Shown in pieces: positions 1 to 7,810 of a stretch of DNA of 33,377 bases. The stretch comes from a virus. Where the stretch lies: the IMG/VR virus record IMGVR_UViG_3300023184_000011, positions 1-33,377 of that record; one strand, given 5' to 3'. Every line of letters begins with the position of its first letter. Position 1 is the first letter of the stretch. The position numbers were made by a program, and so were the translations under genes. A model generated the notes under the pieces. It had not been told where the DNA came from. It was given only the letters and a program-made list of their open reading frames with translations, and did no database searches.

Positions 1-127
1 AACATATCTGATAGGGTATGGAAATATTTTAATTCTACCATTCAGTTTGTTTCTACTGATGATGCTGATAAGCTTAGAGGGATTAAATCAGATATTCTGT
101 TTATTGATGAAGCGTCTGAAATTGATG
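1..127. repeat. Terminal overlap, copy 1 (circular genome)
   Basis: These 127 bases are identical to 33251-33377, and the terminase frame runs through the join without interruption. The window is therefore a closed circle written with one overlap. An overlap of exactly 127 bases equals a common maximum assembly k-mer, so it is better read as an assembly overlap than as a biological terminal repeat. Confidence 0.95.
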
Positions 128-915
128 AAGAAAGTTATTTCCAATTATCCATTAGAACTACTGGTCGTATCATACTTGCTTATAATCCTACTATCTCTCC
201 TTATCATTGGTTAAGACAGATGCAGGATTGTGATAGGTTTGTCACAACATTCAGAGATAATCCTTATTTGCCTATTGAGATGATTAAGGCAATTGAAGAG
301 TTAGAAATTAAAAACCCTAAATACTGGAAGATATATGGTAAAGGTGAGTTTGCTGCAAATGATAAGGCAATATTTGAGTTTGAGCTTATTGATGATTGTG
401 ATGGTGATTTTGTATGTTTTGGTTTTGACGTTGGTTATAGTTCTGACCCCAGTTCTCTTGTTGCCATTTATAAGAAAGGTGATGAAATACAATTGGAAGA
501 ATTACTATACGAAAAGAAAATGATTACTGCAGATATTATCAATCACTTTAAGAAGTTAGGAATAGAAAGAAACAATGAGATATGGGCAGATAGTTCTGAA
601 CCAAGACTGATTGAAGAAATATATAGAACTGGGTATAACATTAAACCAGTTGTGAAAGGTAAGGATAGTATTAACTTTGGAATAGAAGTAATGAGAAATT
701 ATAAAATCAAAGTGCATAAGAAATCACAAAACTTAATCAATGAGATGTATGGATATGAATACATTACAGATAAGAATGGCAATGTGACAGATAAACCACA
801 GGACTTTATGAACCATGCAATAGATGCTGCAAGGTATGGTTGTATGATGAGATTATCACAGAAGGCAGCAAACAAAGGCACATACGCAATAACAATAGGA
901 AAATATAAATACTAA
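1..915 (+). CDS. terL: Terminase large subunit (C-terminal 304 residues, cut by the window edge)
   Basis: This is the ATPase-nuclease that cuts concatemeric DNA and drives it into the prohead through the portal. The gene starts at 32990 and continues here, giving 391 residues in all. In full-length numbering, Walker A GGTRSGKT is at 28-35 (on the other end of the window) and Walker B ILFIDEA at 119-125. The RNase H-like nuclease acids are D230 in FGFDVGYSSD, D284 in IWADSSE and D362 in NHAIDAARYG. The order and spacing fit a Terminase_3-like large subunit, and the length is near the lower end for the family. The stop TAA shares its last base with the next ATG at 915, so the two are translationally coupled. 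The first codon of the window is in frame, with no internal stop. Confidence 0.96.
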   Translation, partial: NISDRVWKYFNSTIQFVSTDDADKLRGIKSDILFIDEASEIDEESYFQLSIRTTGRIILAYNPTISPYHWLRQMQDCDRFVTTFRDNPYLPIEMIKAIEELEIKNPKYWKIYGKGEFAANDKAIFEFELIDDCDGDFVCFGFDVGYSSDPSSLVAIYKKGDEIQLEELLYEKKMITADIINHFKKLGIERNNEIWADSSEPRLIEEIYRTGYNIKPVVKGKDSINFGIEVMRNYKIKVHKKSQNLINEMYGYEYITDKNGNVTDKPQDFMNHAIDAARYGCMMRLSQKAANKGTYAITIGKYKY

Positions 916-1127
916 TGGAAGGGATAACAGATACACGACCTCAAATGTGGTCAGCAGAAGAGATTAGAGAGTTAATCTTATATGCAAAAGAAATGGAGAA
1001 ACAAGTAGAAGATATGAAAGCAAATCTTATTACGATGGATGCAAAGTTGAAGAATGAAGAAGCAAAGGTAAGAAAATTAACATTAACAATAAATTGGTTA
1101 ACAAATGGTCAAAGAAATAACGCTTAG
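915..1127 (+). CDS. Small coiled-coil protein downstream of terminase
   Basis: This 70-residue protein of unknown function starts on the last base of the terL stop codon. Residues 14-58 are rich in E, K, L and M with heptad-like spacing (ELILYAKEMEKQVEDMKANL), so a single long helix that forms a coiled coil is likely. It has no signal peptide or membrane segment. Its 3' end overlaps the next gene start at 1105 by 23 bases. The position between terminase and a frameshifted virion-type gene suggests an assembly role, but that is inference from context only. Confidence 0.72.
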   Translation: MEGITDTRPQMWSAEEIRELILYAKEMEKQVEDMKANLITMDAKLKNEEAKVRKLTLTINWLTNGQRNNA

Positions 1128-1731
1128 TATACCTACGGGTTGGCATGACATTACATTAAAAAAGTATTTGGCATTACAAAAAGAATTAAAGAACTACGAA
1201 GATAATGAAGAGGCACAGAATGCAATCATCATGCATACTCTTTGTGATATACAACCTGAAGTATTACATAGTATGGCAGTAGAAGATTATAGAATGTTGC
1301 AATCTGAATTACAATGGTTTACTATAACAGATAACTTGCCACTACAAAGATTTATACAAGTAGATGGAATGGAATATGGATTTGAACCTAACTTATCTAA
1401 AATGAGTTATGGTGCATATGTTGATATTACTCAGTATGGTGAGATTGCAATAGATGATAATTGGAGTAAGATAATGGCAATCCTATACAGACCAGTAGAA
1501 AAGAAACAAGGTGAATTTTATTCTATTAAAAAGTATACAGGTGAATTAACAGAAGATAAGTTTATGAATGTAGGAATGGATGTGCACTTTGGTTGTTTGT
1601 TTTTTTTTATCAATTTGTCAAGGGACTTACTGAAAAATACCCAGAATTATACGATGGTGAAGGATATGCCTCAAAGCATCAAGCAAATTTTGGAAAGAAG
1701 TGGGGAAACTATACAACCATCCATGAACTAG
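1105..1731 (+). CDS. Virion-assembly protein, zero-frame product (possible tail assembly chaperone, short form)
   Basis: This is the 208-residue product made when ribosomes stay in frame. Residues 9-160 look like a globular helical protein (TGWHDITLKKYLALQKELK, then MAILYRPVEKK). This resembles a conserved protein of Bacteroidota siphophages that I know only as a structural or assembly protein. At residues 166-168 (FFF, bases 1600-1608) lies a run of nine T. After it the zero frame adds 40 residues (NLSRDLLKNTQNY and on), an amphipathic tail. A long open -1 frame overlaps this tail. That short/long arrangement is like lambda G/GT, so a tail assembly chaperone is the best guess, although the gene lies far from the tape measure. 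Confidence 0.72.
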   Translation: MVKEITLSIPTGWHDITLKKYLALQKELKNYEDNEEAQNAIIMHTLCDIQPEVLHSMAVEDYRMLQSELQWFTITDNLPLQRFIQVDGMEYGFEPNLSKMSYGAYVDITQYGEIAIDDNWSKIMAILYRPVEKKQGEFYSIKKYTGELTEDKFMNVGMDVHFGCLFFFINLSRDLLKNTQNYTMVKDMPQSIKQILERSGETIQPSMN

Positions 1732-1874
1732 CAGGTGGTGATTTATTAAAGTATGATTTAGTAGTAGAAGAACCATTAGAGAAGTGTTTGTTATTCCTTG
1801 CATATCATTCTGATAGAAACTATATGGAAACCTTAATGCACAACGAAGCAATGGCAAAGATGAAAAACGGATAA
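1105..1874 (+). CDS. Virion-assembly protein, -1 frameshift product (long form)
   Basis: If the ribosome slips back one base on the T run at 1600-1608 (T TTT TTT in the zero frame), translation passes from codons starting at 1105 into the frame ending at 1874. The result is 256 residues, of which 168 are shared and 88 are new. The new part contains KYPELYDGEG, FGKKWGNYTTIHELAGGD and LEKCLLFLAYHSDRN, with the conserved aromatic and charged pattern of a folded domain. It has no good start of its own except a TTG inside the slip region. The alternatives are a one-base error in the T run, which would make the long form the only product, or independent initiation. Coding quality in both frames after 1608 favours programmed slippage. 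Confidence 0.62.
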
Positions 1875-1901
1875 GTATAATTCTTTGCAAGGTTGTTATT
1901 A
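1873..1901 (+). promoter_or_regulatory. Putative phage late promoter (site 1 of 7)
   Basis: AAGTATAA at 1873-1880 and GTTATTA at 1895-1901 are separated by 14 bases, as at six other gaps. ATAAAG follows at 1905-1910. The site lies in the 44-base gap before the gene at 1919. It does not match the host-type TTTG...TAnnTTTG promoter well. Confidence 0.55.
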
Positions 1902-1918
1902 CAAATAAAGCATAACCA

Positions 1919-2194
1919 ATGGAAGGATTAGGTAAATGGTCAAATAGTAGAAGTGGTAATTTGAGATACTCAGTTAATAGAGAAAATCAAAGTGGTATCT
2001 ATCTGGGACCAACTAGAGGTTTATCATCACCAAAGAATAGCAGAAGAGCATGTTTGTGTATTCATTCAAATACATATTCAGTTAGTTGTTGTCAGGGTGC
2101 ATTGATACAACAAGGTATTGGACAAATACAATCTACTGCACCGGCAAAAGGTGGATTTGGTTCAGGCTTTGATGATGGATTTGAAATATCATAA
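1919..2194 (+). CDS. Small Cys-containing structural-type protein
   Basis: This 91-residue protein has no catalytic motif. The middle holds a cysteine pattern, ACLCIHSNTYSVSCCQGAL (residues 44-62), followed by QQGIGQI. A small protein with this C-x-C...CC-x-G-(S/A)-L-x-x-QGIG pattern recurs ahead of fibre and head genes in Bacteroidota phages, where it is annotated as hypothetical. The C-terminus is Gly-rich and ends GFDDGFEIS. It follows late promoter site 1 and precedes the first fibre by 13 bases, so it is probably a late virion or assembly component. Function is unknown. Confidence 0.68.
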   Translation: MEGLGKWSNSRSGNLRYSVNRENQSGIYLGPTRGLSSPKNSRRACLCIHSNTYSVSCCQGALIQQGIGQIQSTAPAKGGFGSGFDDGFEIS

Positions 2195-2207
2195 ATTTTA
2201 ATATAAA

Positions 2208-4133
2208 ATGTCAGAAATATCTAAACAAGCGTTAAAGGTAGATAACTCTACTTCTTTTCCTAATAATACAACAGGATATATTTCCCCTACAATTTTAAGA
2301 GCATTCAATGTAAATATGATTGACTCTTTGGTAGATGAGATTACTTATACTGCAGATAGTAGTAGTTGGAATGTATCAATAGGCCAATTAAACACTTATA
2401 CATCTTCGTTTGCACCTTCATTAACACAATTGAATGCATTTACTGCATCTCAATTAACAATCAATACAGGTGTTAATGGATTTACACAAAGTGCAAATGC
2501 AAGTATTAATAGATTGGACACATTCAGTTCTTCTTTTAATGCATATACTGCATCTATAAATCAAATCAGAAGTAATAATGTGTTCTTAGGATATTCAACT
2601 ATTTTTAATTTAGTTGGACCTGGAACATTCTTTTCTGCATCATTGGTTCAAAATGTGCAAGGTAATATTGCAACTTTAACATTTAGTTCAGATGCTGCAA
2701 AAGTAAACACATCATCATTCAACGATTATACTGCATCAACAAATGCAGCATTCAATCAATACACACAATCAATAAATCAATTCAGTGCATCTGCAAATGT
2801 AAGTATCTTAGCATTAAATGCTTATACTGCATCTGATGATAACTCAATTGACTTGATAAATGCATTTACTCAATCTGCAACACAACAAATTAATTCTTTA
2901 ATTAGTGCAACTGGAAGTTATGCAACAACTGGTAGTAATATATTCTATGGAGAACAAATAATTCAAAACAATGGATTAAGTGTATATGGACAGTATCCTT
3001 TTGCCACATTACAAGCTAATGCACAAGGTAGTGGTTCACAATATCCTACTTTTAATATTACATTAGATAGTCAAGCATATTTACAAGATGGTGTAATTGG
3101 TGGATATCAAGTTCAAGACCCATCAACAAATAATTCAGTTGCATTGGGTATTAATACTTACTCTACGATTTATGGTTTCCCTAACCCAGTTCCAATGATA
3201 TATGGACAGGGTAGTATAACAGGTGGTGATGATACATTGATTGCATTCCCTGCGGGTAGAATTGACATGTGGAGAAATACAAATATATCAGGTGCATTGA
3301 ATTTGACTGGTAGTTTAATATCACGTGGAAATAATACATTCAATGGTAATCAAACAATAACAGGTAGTGTATTAATAAGTTCATCAGCTGCATTTGATTT
3401 AATAGTATCTGGAGCAATTGATACTTTTGGAGGGCCTATTAGAGTAGTAGCAGCTGCAGGTTCTACTGGCTCATTACAACCTACTTTTTTAGCAATTGCA
3501 TCAGGAAGTGCTGGCACACCACAATATTTACAATCTTTAATTGCTAGAGGATATTCACAATTTGCAAGCGGTTCAAATCAAATATCATTACATACAGGTG
3601 CAAATACTTTAGGTGGATTAAATTCAGCTAATGTAGGTGGTGGTATTGCAGTAAGTAGTGGTAGTGCAGGAACTTATTATTATCCAATTCAATTTCAATC
3701 TACAACAGCATACACAGATGGTAGAGTGACATTTGCAACACCTATTAGTGCAAGTGCAGGATTTACAGGTAGTGTTCAATTTAGAGACTCATTAACAATA
3801 ACAGGTAGTGTATATGGAAATATAGAAACATTAAGTATTACATCTAACACTGCAAGTATGAATTTGAGTAGAGGTAATTTCTTTACATTGAATTTAGTAT
3901 CGGGTAGCACAACACATTTAACTGCAACTAATATTAGACCAGGTCAAACAATCAATTTATTATTAACTCAACCATCGGTAGGAACAGGTAGTCTAAGTTA
4001 TAATTCAACATTTGACTTCCCTGCAGGTGGAAACTATATTGCAACACCTATAACATCTTCTAAAGATATAATTACATTTATAACATTTGATACTGCAACA
4101 ATATACGCAACATCAATTAATAACTTAGTATAA
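2208..4133 (+). CDS. Tail fibre-like protein 1
   Basis: This 641-residue protein is rich in Ser, Thr, Ala and Asn. Residues 45-240 carry imperfect repeats built on LNAYTAS and INQFSASANVSI, typical of trimeric phage fibre shafts. The middle (about 240-520) is beta-rich with repeated GS and TGS turns. The C-terminal 75 residues (THLTATNIRPGQTINLLLTQ to the end) are paralogous to the end of the fibre at 12979-15048, so this is probably a shared trimeric tip. The stop overlaps the start of the glycine-rich adhesin by one base, which suggests that the pair works together in host recognition. The position upstream of the scaffold gene is unusual for a fibre. Confidence 0.8.
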   Translation: MSEISKQALKVDNSTSFPNNTTGYISPTILRAFNVNMIDSLVDEITYTADSSSWNVSIGQLNTYTSSFAPSLTQLNAFTASQLTINTGVNGFTQSANASINRLDTFSSSFNAYTASINQIRSNNVFLGYSTIFNLVGPGTFFSASLVQNVQGNIATLTFSSDAAKVNTSSFNDYTASTNAAFNQYTQSINQFSASANVSILALNAYTASDDNSIDLINAFTQSATQQINSLISATGSYATTGSNIFYGEQIIQNNGLSVYGQYPFATLQANAQGSGSQYPTFNITLDSQAYLQDGVIGGYQVQDPSTNNSVALGINTYSTIYGFPNPVPMIYGQGSITGGDDTLIAFPAGRIDMWRNTNISGALNLTGSLISRGNNTFNGNQTITGSVLISSSAAFDLIVSGAIDTFGGPIRVVAAAGSTGSLQPTFLAIASGSAGTPQYLQSLIARGYSQFASGSNQISLHTGANTLGGLNSANVGGGIAVSSGSAGTYYYPIQFQSTTAYTDGRVTFATPISASAGFTGSVQFRDSLTITGSVYGNIETLSITSNTASMNLSRGNFFTLNLVSGSTTHLTATNIRPGQTINLLLTQPSVGTGSLSYNSTFDFPAGGNYIATPITSSKDIITFITFDTATIYATSINNLV

Positions 4134-4894
4134 TGAGATTTACTCCATTTGCATTTTCAGGAACACAATTAGGTCAGTATGTATCTGCAACAGGTGGAAT
4201 AACTGGCACTTATACATCTGGAAGTGTAAACTACAAATATCACAAATTTACTGGAAATGGAACATTTAGTGTTGCAACGGGTGGTAGTATGGAAATTCTT
4301 ATAGTTGGTGGAGGTGCTACCGGTGCTAGAACTGGTGGTGGTGGAGGAGGTGTTTTATATTTATCTCAAAGAATTTATAAAGGAACATATCAAGTGACAG
4401 TTGGTAATGGTGGTGTAAGTGGAAGTGTAGTTGCTGGAACGTCAGCATTATCTGCATCTGGATATCTTTATCAAGCATTAGGTGGTGATAACACAGGTTC
4501 ATCAGGTCAACCAACTAACTATATAGCAGGTGCAAATACTGAATGTGGTGGAAGTGATTTACCAGGTGGTGGTGGAGGTGGTGCATCTCAAAGTGGTTCT
4601 AATGCAACATGTGTTCCACAAGCAACTGGTGGTAATGGTGGACAAGGTTTAACTTATGATTTAGATGGAACTGCAACAGTCTATGGTTCTGGTGGTGGAG
4701 GTAGAGGTAGAGCAACTCCAGGTGGTTTTGCAAGTGGTGGAACAGGTGGAACTAATGCCGGTAATGGTGGAAGTTTCGTAGCTTTTGCAACATCAGGTGT
4801 AGCTAATACTGGTGGAGGAGGTGGAGGTTCGTATACTGGTCCAGTAGGTTTTGGTGGAAGTGGTGTAGTAATAATAAGATATCAAACACAATAA
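4133..4894 (+). CDS. Glycine-rich tail-tip adhesin
   Basis: This 253-residue protein has runs of glycine at about residues 67-73, 146-151, 189-192 and 229-234. The lead-in YKYHKFTGNGTFSV...MEILIVGGG and the ending GFGGSGVVIIRYQTQ are characteristic of the glycine-rich domain of phage adhesins. In T4-like S16 gp38, such runs form a stacked polyglycine-II lattice that presents variable loops to the receptor. The loops here (for example TECGGSDLPGG) are Ser/Thr/Asn-rich. The start overlaps the stop of fibre 1, so this is likely the receptor-binding cap of that fibre. The assignment rests on pattern, not alignment. Confidence 0.78.
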   Translation: MRFTPFAFSGTQLGQYVSATGGITGTYTSGSVNYKYHKFTGNGTFSVATGGSMEILIVGGGATGARTGGGGGGVLYLSQRIYKGTYQVTVGNGGVSGSVVAGTSALSASGYLYQALGGDNTGSSGQPTNYIAGANTECGGSDLPGGGGGGASQSGSNATCVPQATGGNGGQGLTYDLDGTATVYGSGGGGRGRATPGGFASGGTGGTNAGNGGSFVAFATSGVANTGGGGGGSYTGPVGFGGSGVVIIRYQTQ

Positions 4895-4898
4895 AAAT

Positions 4899-4927
4899 AA
4901 CTATTTTTCAAACAACCTTTGTTATTA
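4899..4927 (+). promoter_or_regulatory. Putative phage late promoter (site 2 of 7)
   Basis: AACTATTT at 4899-4906, 14 bases, then GTTATTA at 4921-4927, followed by ATAAAC. The upstream box is identical to that at 7386. The element drives the scaffold and capsid genes; the ATG is at 4949. Confidence 0.62.
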
Positions 4928-4948
4928 AAGGTATAAACAAAAAACGAT

Positions 4949-5689
4949 ATGAATTCAAAAAGCGTATTAAAAAGAATAATGGCATTGTTATCAACAGAAG
5001 AAGTTGAATTAACAGATGCTAAAGATGCACAAGGTCAAATCTTACAATCTCCAACTTTTGATGTAGGTGAGCCAGTTGAAGTAGTTCACGAAGATGGAAC
5101 AAAGTCTCCAGCACCAGATGGTGAGCATGAAATCTCATTAAAGGATAGTGAAGGAAACGATGTAATCATTAGAGTAATGACTAAAGATGGCAAAATCGTT
5201 GAAAGAGAAAATGTTGAGATGGCAGATGTTAAAACTGAAGCAATCCCACAAGGAACAGGTGAAGAATTACCTGAGAACGAAAGACCTGAACAACCAAACT
5301 CAGTAAAATCTGGCACATTAAAGATGGCAGAAGAAGATGAGGAAGTAGAACCAATCCCTGCAACTGAAGACGAACCAATGGAAGAAGAAGGTGAAGACAA
5401 AGAAATCTCTATTGAGTTAGGTAAGAAGATGGAAGAGATGGCATACAGAATTGAAGAAATGGAAAAGAAGATTGCATCTATGGAAGCAATGTATCCTCCA
5501 GTTGCATCAGAAGTAATTCAAGAAGAAGAAGGAATTAAGATGGCTGAAGTAGACGAAGAAGAATTACCAAAATTAGATGGTGCTCCAATTGAAGAAAATG
5601 CAACTAAATTCTCTGCAGAAACAAAAAGAAATTATGGTAAGAAGATTGCAACTCCACAAAGTTCATTCTTATCTAAACTTTATAAATAA
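4949..5689 (+). CDS. Head scaffold (prohead core) protein
   Basis: This 246-residue protein is very acidic. The middle third is rich in E and D (EEDEEVEPIPATEDEPMEEE), followed by a coiled coil at about 150-185 (MEEMAYRIEEMEKKIASMEA) and a basic C-terminus ending SSFLSKLYK. That architecture, immediately upstream of the major capsid gene and co-transcribed with it, is what scaffolding proteins look like: an acidic body that fills the prohead and a basic tail that binds capsid subunits. It would be removed by the prohead protease, probably the gene at 22313. No protease motif is visible in the protein itself. Confidence 0.78.
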   Translation: MNSKSVLKRIMALLSTEEVELTDAKDAQGQILQSPTFDVGEPVEVVHEDGTKSPAPDGEHEISLKDSEGNDVIIRVMTKDGKIVERENVEMADVKTEAIPQGTGEELPENERPEQPNSVKSGTLKMAEEDEEVEPIPATEDEPMEEEGEDKEISIELGKKMEEMAYRIEEMEKKIASMEAMYPPVASEVIQEEEGIKMAEVDEEELPKLDGAPIEENATKFSAETKRNYGKKIATPQSSFLSKLYK

Positions 5690-5719
5690 AATTATTAACA
5701 AATTTTCAAAAGGAAAACA

Positions 5720-6712
5720 ATGAAAAAATTACAAAACTTTGCGAACCCAACTATCGCTAACTCTACCTACGCAGGTGAAGCAGCTAGTGGATATATCGCA
5801 GCAGCATTGCTTTCTGCTACAACTTTGGATAACAAATTGGTGACTATCATGCCAAATGTTAAATACAAAAGTGTAATCCAAAAATTAGCAGTAGCAAACT
5901 TAGTTAACGATGCATCATGTGACTTCGTGACTAACACAGGTTCAGTGACTATCTCTGAACAAATCTTAACTCCAAAAGAGTTGCAAGTAAACATCCAATT
6001 ATGTAAACAAGAGTTTGTTGCATCTTGGGAAGCTTTACAATTAGGTTTCTCAGCATTTGATGAGATACCAAAATCTTTCAATGACTATTTAGTATCTTAT
6101 GTTGGTGGTGTAGTAGCACAAGCAACAGAAGAGTCTATCTGGCAAGGTAATAACTCTACTAACGGTCAATTCGGTGGTTTTGAAACTGCTTTCTCTGCTT
6201 CAGTAGCAGCGGGTGGTGCAACTGCAGTATTACCAGCAAGAGTTTCTGGTGGAACTTCAGCTATCGTTTCTGGTAGTGTGACTCCAGATAATGTTATCTC
6301 TAAATTAAACTCTGTATTCTTAACTGTTCCTAAGACAGTTTATGGTAAGCAAGACTTGTTGATGTATGTATCTACAAATGTTGCTAAATCTTACCAAGCT
6401 GCATTAGCAGGTGGTGGTGCAAGTGGTTTAGGTGCTAACGGATGGAACAATCAATTGAATGTTGGTGAAAAACCAATGAACTTCAATGGTGTTGAAATCG
6501 TAATGTGTCCTGGTATGAGTGATAACAAAATCGTTGCAGCTCAGAAGTCAAACTTATTCTTCGGAACAGGTTTATTATCTGATTACAACCAAGTTAAAGT
6601 TATTGACTTAGCAGACATTGATGGTTCTCAAAATTACAGAATTATCATGAGATACACAGCTGGAACTCAGTTTGGTATTGGTCAAGATATCGTATACTAC
6701 GGAGCATACTAA
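5720..6712 (+). CDS. Major capsid protein (HK97-like)
   Basis: This 330-residue protein forms the icosahedral shell. It follows the scaffold gene by 30 bases. The sequence fits the capsid family of Bacteroidota siphophages: an N-terminal arm (residues 1-40), a block with QVNIQLCKQEFVASWEALQ (about 91-109), an A-domain-like stretch (STNVAKSYQAALAGGG) and a C-terminal segment YRIIMRYTAGTQFGIGQDIV. It has no transmembrane or signal segment. Codon use is enriched in C-ending codons (ATC, TTC, AAC) compared with the fibres, as expected for the most highly expressed gene. A hairpin at 6725-6751 follows. Confidence 0.9.
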   Translation: MKKLQNFANPTIANSTYAGEAASGYIAAALLSATTLDNKLVTIMPNVKYKSVIQKLAVANLVNDASCDFVTNTGSVTISEQILTPKELQVNIQLCKQEFVASWEALQLGFSAFDEIPKSFNDYLVSYVGGVVAQATEESIWQGNNSTNGQFGGFETAFSASVAAGGATAVLPARVSGGTSAIVSGSVTPDNVISKLNSVFLTVPKTVYGKQDLLMYVSTNVAKSYQAALAGGGASGLGANGWNNQLNVGEKPMNFNGVEIVMCPGMSDNKIVAAQKSNLFFGTGLLSDYNQVKVIDLADIDGSQNYRIIMRYTAGTQFGIGQDIVYYGAY

Positions 6713-6724
6713 TAAAAACTAATT

Positions 6725-6751
6725 AAGGTCGGGTGTGAAAGCACCCACCTT
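6725..6751 (+). terminator. Hairpin after the capsid gene (partial terminator or mRNA 3' end)
   Basis: AAGGT(c)GGGTG pairs with CACCCACCTT around a 6-base loop, giving ten pairs with one bulged C, followed by TTAAC. The weak T tail suggests partial termination or 3' end protection that lets capsid mRNA exceed tail-tube mRNA. Confidence 0.7.
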
Positions 6752-6779
6752 TTAACTAACAAATTAAAAACTAATCATT

Positions 6780-7325
6780 ATGGCTTGTAATTTATCAGCT
6801 GGTAGACAAGAAGTATGTAAAGAGAGTATCGGTGGTATTCAAGGTGTTTATTTCATCAACTATACTACTGGAAGCTTTACAAAGAATGGTTCAGGAGAAG
6901 TGACAGCACTTCCTTCTGGCTCAACCGTGTATTACTACCAATTAAAAGGAAATTCAAACTATACTGAGACTGTGAACTCTTCAAGAGATAACGGAACAAC
7001 TTTCTTCAATCAAGAATTAGTATTGAACTTAAAGAAGTTGACTAACGAAATGACTACTCAATTAAAATTGATGGCATACGGTAGACCTCAAATCTTGGTG
7101 TGGACAAACAACGGTGATACATTGTTAGTTGGTGAAAAATTAGGTGCAGATGTGACTGCAGGAACAATTCAAACTGGTGGAGCATTAGGTGACCTTTATG
7201 GTTATTCTGTGACTTTCACAGGTATGGAACAATTACCAGCAGCATTCTTATCTGGCTCAACAACTTCAAATCCTTTCGCAGGATTGAGTTCTCAACCAAC
7301 TATTGTATACGGAACTAATAACTAA
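6780..7325 (+). CDS. Major tail tube protein
   Basis: This 181-residue protein forms the stacked rings of the tail tube. The N-terminus ACNLSAGRQEVCKESIGGI and the block NSSRDNGTTFFNQELVLNLK (about 66-85) are characteristic of the tail tube of Bacteroidota siphophages. It also has LMAYGRPQILVW and YSVTFTGMEQLPAAFL. The predicted fold is a beta sandwich with one helix. It follows the capsid gene in the same transcript and ends at a strong terminator, so capsid and tube form a compact high-expression unit. Lack of a sheath gene beside it supports a non-contractile tail. Confidence 0.88.
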   Translation: MACNLSAGRQEVCKESIGGIQGVYFINYTTGSFTKNGSGEVTALPSGSTVYYYQLKGNSNYTETVNSSRDNGTTFFNQELVLNLKKLTNEMTTQLKLMAYGRPQILVWTNNGDTLLVGEKLGADVTAGTIQTGGALGDLYGYSVTFTGMEQLPAAFLSGSTTSNPFAGLSSQPTIVYGTNN

Positions 7326-7351
7326 TCAGTATTAGATTTGATAAAATAACT

Positions 7352-7380
7352 AACCCTACTCTTCGGAGTGGGGTTTTTTT
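7352..7380 (+). terminator. Rho-independent terminator after the tail tube gene
   Basis: AACCCTACTC and GAGTGGGGTT form a 10-pair stem (one G-U) closed by a TTCG tetraloop, followed by a run of T. This is the strongest intrinsic terminator of the late region. It separates the capsid/tube unit from the portal unit. Confidence 0.93.
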
Positions 7381-7385
7381 GTTTT

Positions 7386-7414
7386 AACTATTTCGGCATA
7401 ATATATTGTTATTA
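7386..7414 (+). promoter_or_regulatory. Putative phage late promoter (site 3 of 7)
   Basis: AACTATTT at 7386-7393, 14 bases, GTTATTA at 7408-7414, then ATAAAG. It sits directly after the terminator and before the gene at 7444, as a promoter should. A host-type reading is also possible here: TTTG at 7378 and TATATTG at 7402. Confidence 0.65.
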
Positions 7415-7443
7415 TAAGATAAAGCAAAGATAAATTATACCTA

Positions 7444-7809
7444 ATGTTAGCTTATCACATATCTCAGTCTAATGAATATGCAATTAGAACTGAACCAACC
7501 GCAAGTAGTGAATTAACAATGAGTTTGCAAGATATGTATACTCTTGCCAATTCAACTATGTCATTGAGTGGAATTACATATGATGGCTACGAGTCATTAC
7601 TACAATTCACTGCAAGTATTAGTGGTGCATACCTTGCAGGAGAATATCGTGCAACTTTATACAATCAATCAGGTAGTTCATCCATAGAAATATGGCATGG
7701 TTCTATTCAGGTATATGCATCTCAATCAATAGATAAAACCGTATATGAAAACCAAATACCGCCAGTGATTTCACACGCTAGCGAAAACAGATACATAATA
7801 TTACAATAA
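7444..7809 (+). CDS. Small beta-rich structural protein upstream of portal
   Basis: This 121-residue protein of unknown function belongs to a type found beside portal or tail genes in Bacteroidota phages. Residues 55-95 (LLQFTASISGAYLAGEYRAT and the block IEIWHGSIQVYAS) predict alternating beta strands, suggesting an Ig-like or beta-sandwich fold. It has no signal peptide or cysteines. It is the first gene after terminator 7352-7380 and late promoter site 3, and the portal ATG follows its stop with one base between. Co-expression with the portal suggests a minor head or neck component. That role is inferred. Confidence 0.68.
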   Translation: MLAYHISQSNEYAIRTEPTASSELTMSLQDMYTLANSTMSLSGITYDGYESLLQFTASISGAYLAGEYRATLYNQSGSSSIEIWHGSIQVYASQSIDKTVYENQIPPVISHASENRYIILQ

Positions 7810-7810
7810 T

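Noticed and set aside
1-127. Biological direct terminal repeat
   Set aside because: The length is exactly an assembly k-mer value and the repeat lies in the middle of terL, where a packaging terminus would split an essential gene.
5669-5697. Eighth late promoter upstream of the capsid gene (ATTATTA at 5691)
   Set aside because: The downstream box is off by one base and the bases 22 upstream (TTATCTAA) lack the AAnTA box.
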